64,000 nt of DNA from the NCBI GenBank assembly GCA_963669155.1, contig OZ022579.1, positions 23,135,194 to 23,199,193 of the forward strand, given 5' to 3'. This DNA is from Arbacia lixula (lineage: Eukaryota > Echinodermata > Echinoidea > Arbacioida > Arbaciidae). The notes beneath the pieces were generated by a model. That model made no database searches. It was given only the letters and a program-made list of their open reading frames with translations, and was not told where the DNA came from. Numbering within the stretch: the first letter of the stretch is position 1; every line of letters starts with the position of its first letter. Below, in pieces: positions 63,463 through 64,000 of this stretch. A program made the translations under genes and the position numbers.

Positions 63463-64000
63463 CTGAAAACAAGAATGGATAGGAAATGTAATTCTGTGAT
63501 TAAATCCATTAACGACCACAAAATAATTCCAAAGTATTAACTTCATTGATCTCCACAATTATAGTATTTAGATAAGTCCTAAAGGACACATCAGTGCCAG
63601 TGGTGTACAGATGGACTCACTAAATTAAAGATTTGTTGTTCCGTACTGAATATTCAAAATCTAAAATATTTAGCTCAGCTCTAGTCTGGTGGCAATCATT
63701 TGATTAGCATGTCTATACCAATACATGATACGTTGATAACAGAATTTTAGATTGTTATGCTTCAGTTGATAACATGATAGTATTGGACTTATAAAGCCTG
63801 AGGTAGACTGGTTTGAGAGGAGATCTAGCACACATTATGGATGCGTGCTCATATTTTAACTGCCTCAAAGTCTGAATTTGTATACAGGAAAGAGAAGTAA
63901 AAGGAATCATGAAATGCAGCACAGTCCAGTTAACTGAACGAACACCAAATCAGATCATGTTCACCAAATATTTCATTCCACACTTCTATTCTTTTGACTA

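Overview
This is an intron-rich animal nuclear sequence with GT-AG splicing, AATAAA-type polyadenylation signals, many short foldback (MITE-like) elements and an AT-rich background. The proteins are clearly metazoan. The style of the repeats and frequent TACATGTA-type runs suggest a marine invertebrate deuterostome such as an echinoderm or hemichordate. I cannot fix the species from sequence alone.

Four genes are supported by exon-by-exon reconstruction with consistent phases. (1) NUF2, + strand, 1971-12810, 11 coding exons, 446 aa: kinetochore NDC80-complex subunit. (2) ERI2, - strand, 14948-24357, 9 coding exons, 685 aa: DEDDh 3'-5' exoribonuclease with a GRF zinc finger. It is convergent with NUF2. 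(3) ARPC1, + strand, 25756-34558, 10 coding exons, 367 aa: WD40 subunit of the Arp2/3 complex. It is divergent from ERI2 and probably shares a promoter region with it. (4) An FBXW10-like F-box/WD40 gene, + strand, 41628-54270, 10 coding exons, 1307 aa. The four act in unrelated processes (mitosis, RNA turnover, actin nucleation, probable ubiquitin ligase targeting). Only the ERI2/ARPC1 head-to-head pair suggests shared control.

Introns and intergenic DNA are heavily colonised by non-autonomous elements. They include a TTAA-flanked family of about 520 bp (three copies), a TTAA-flanked 500-bp foldback family (four copies, two carrying later insertions), other foldback families, a 459-bp TA-flanked mariner-like element, a 1.2-kb TA-flanked pogo-like element and a decayed Ty3/gypsy integrase fragment. 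Two introns (NUF2 intron 2, ARPC1 intron 7) contain duplications that include the 3' end of the preceding exon.

From 54.3 to 62.9 kb I found no gene. That stretch holds an array of seven 22-bp palindromes at 58540-58850 whose arms change together, a large hairpin at 59.5 kb and a purine-rich tract at 61.3-62.8 kb carrying a small transposon. Both window edges hold weak coding-like fragments that I could not identify.
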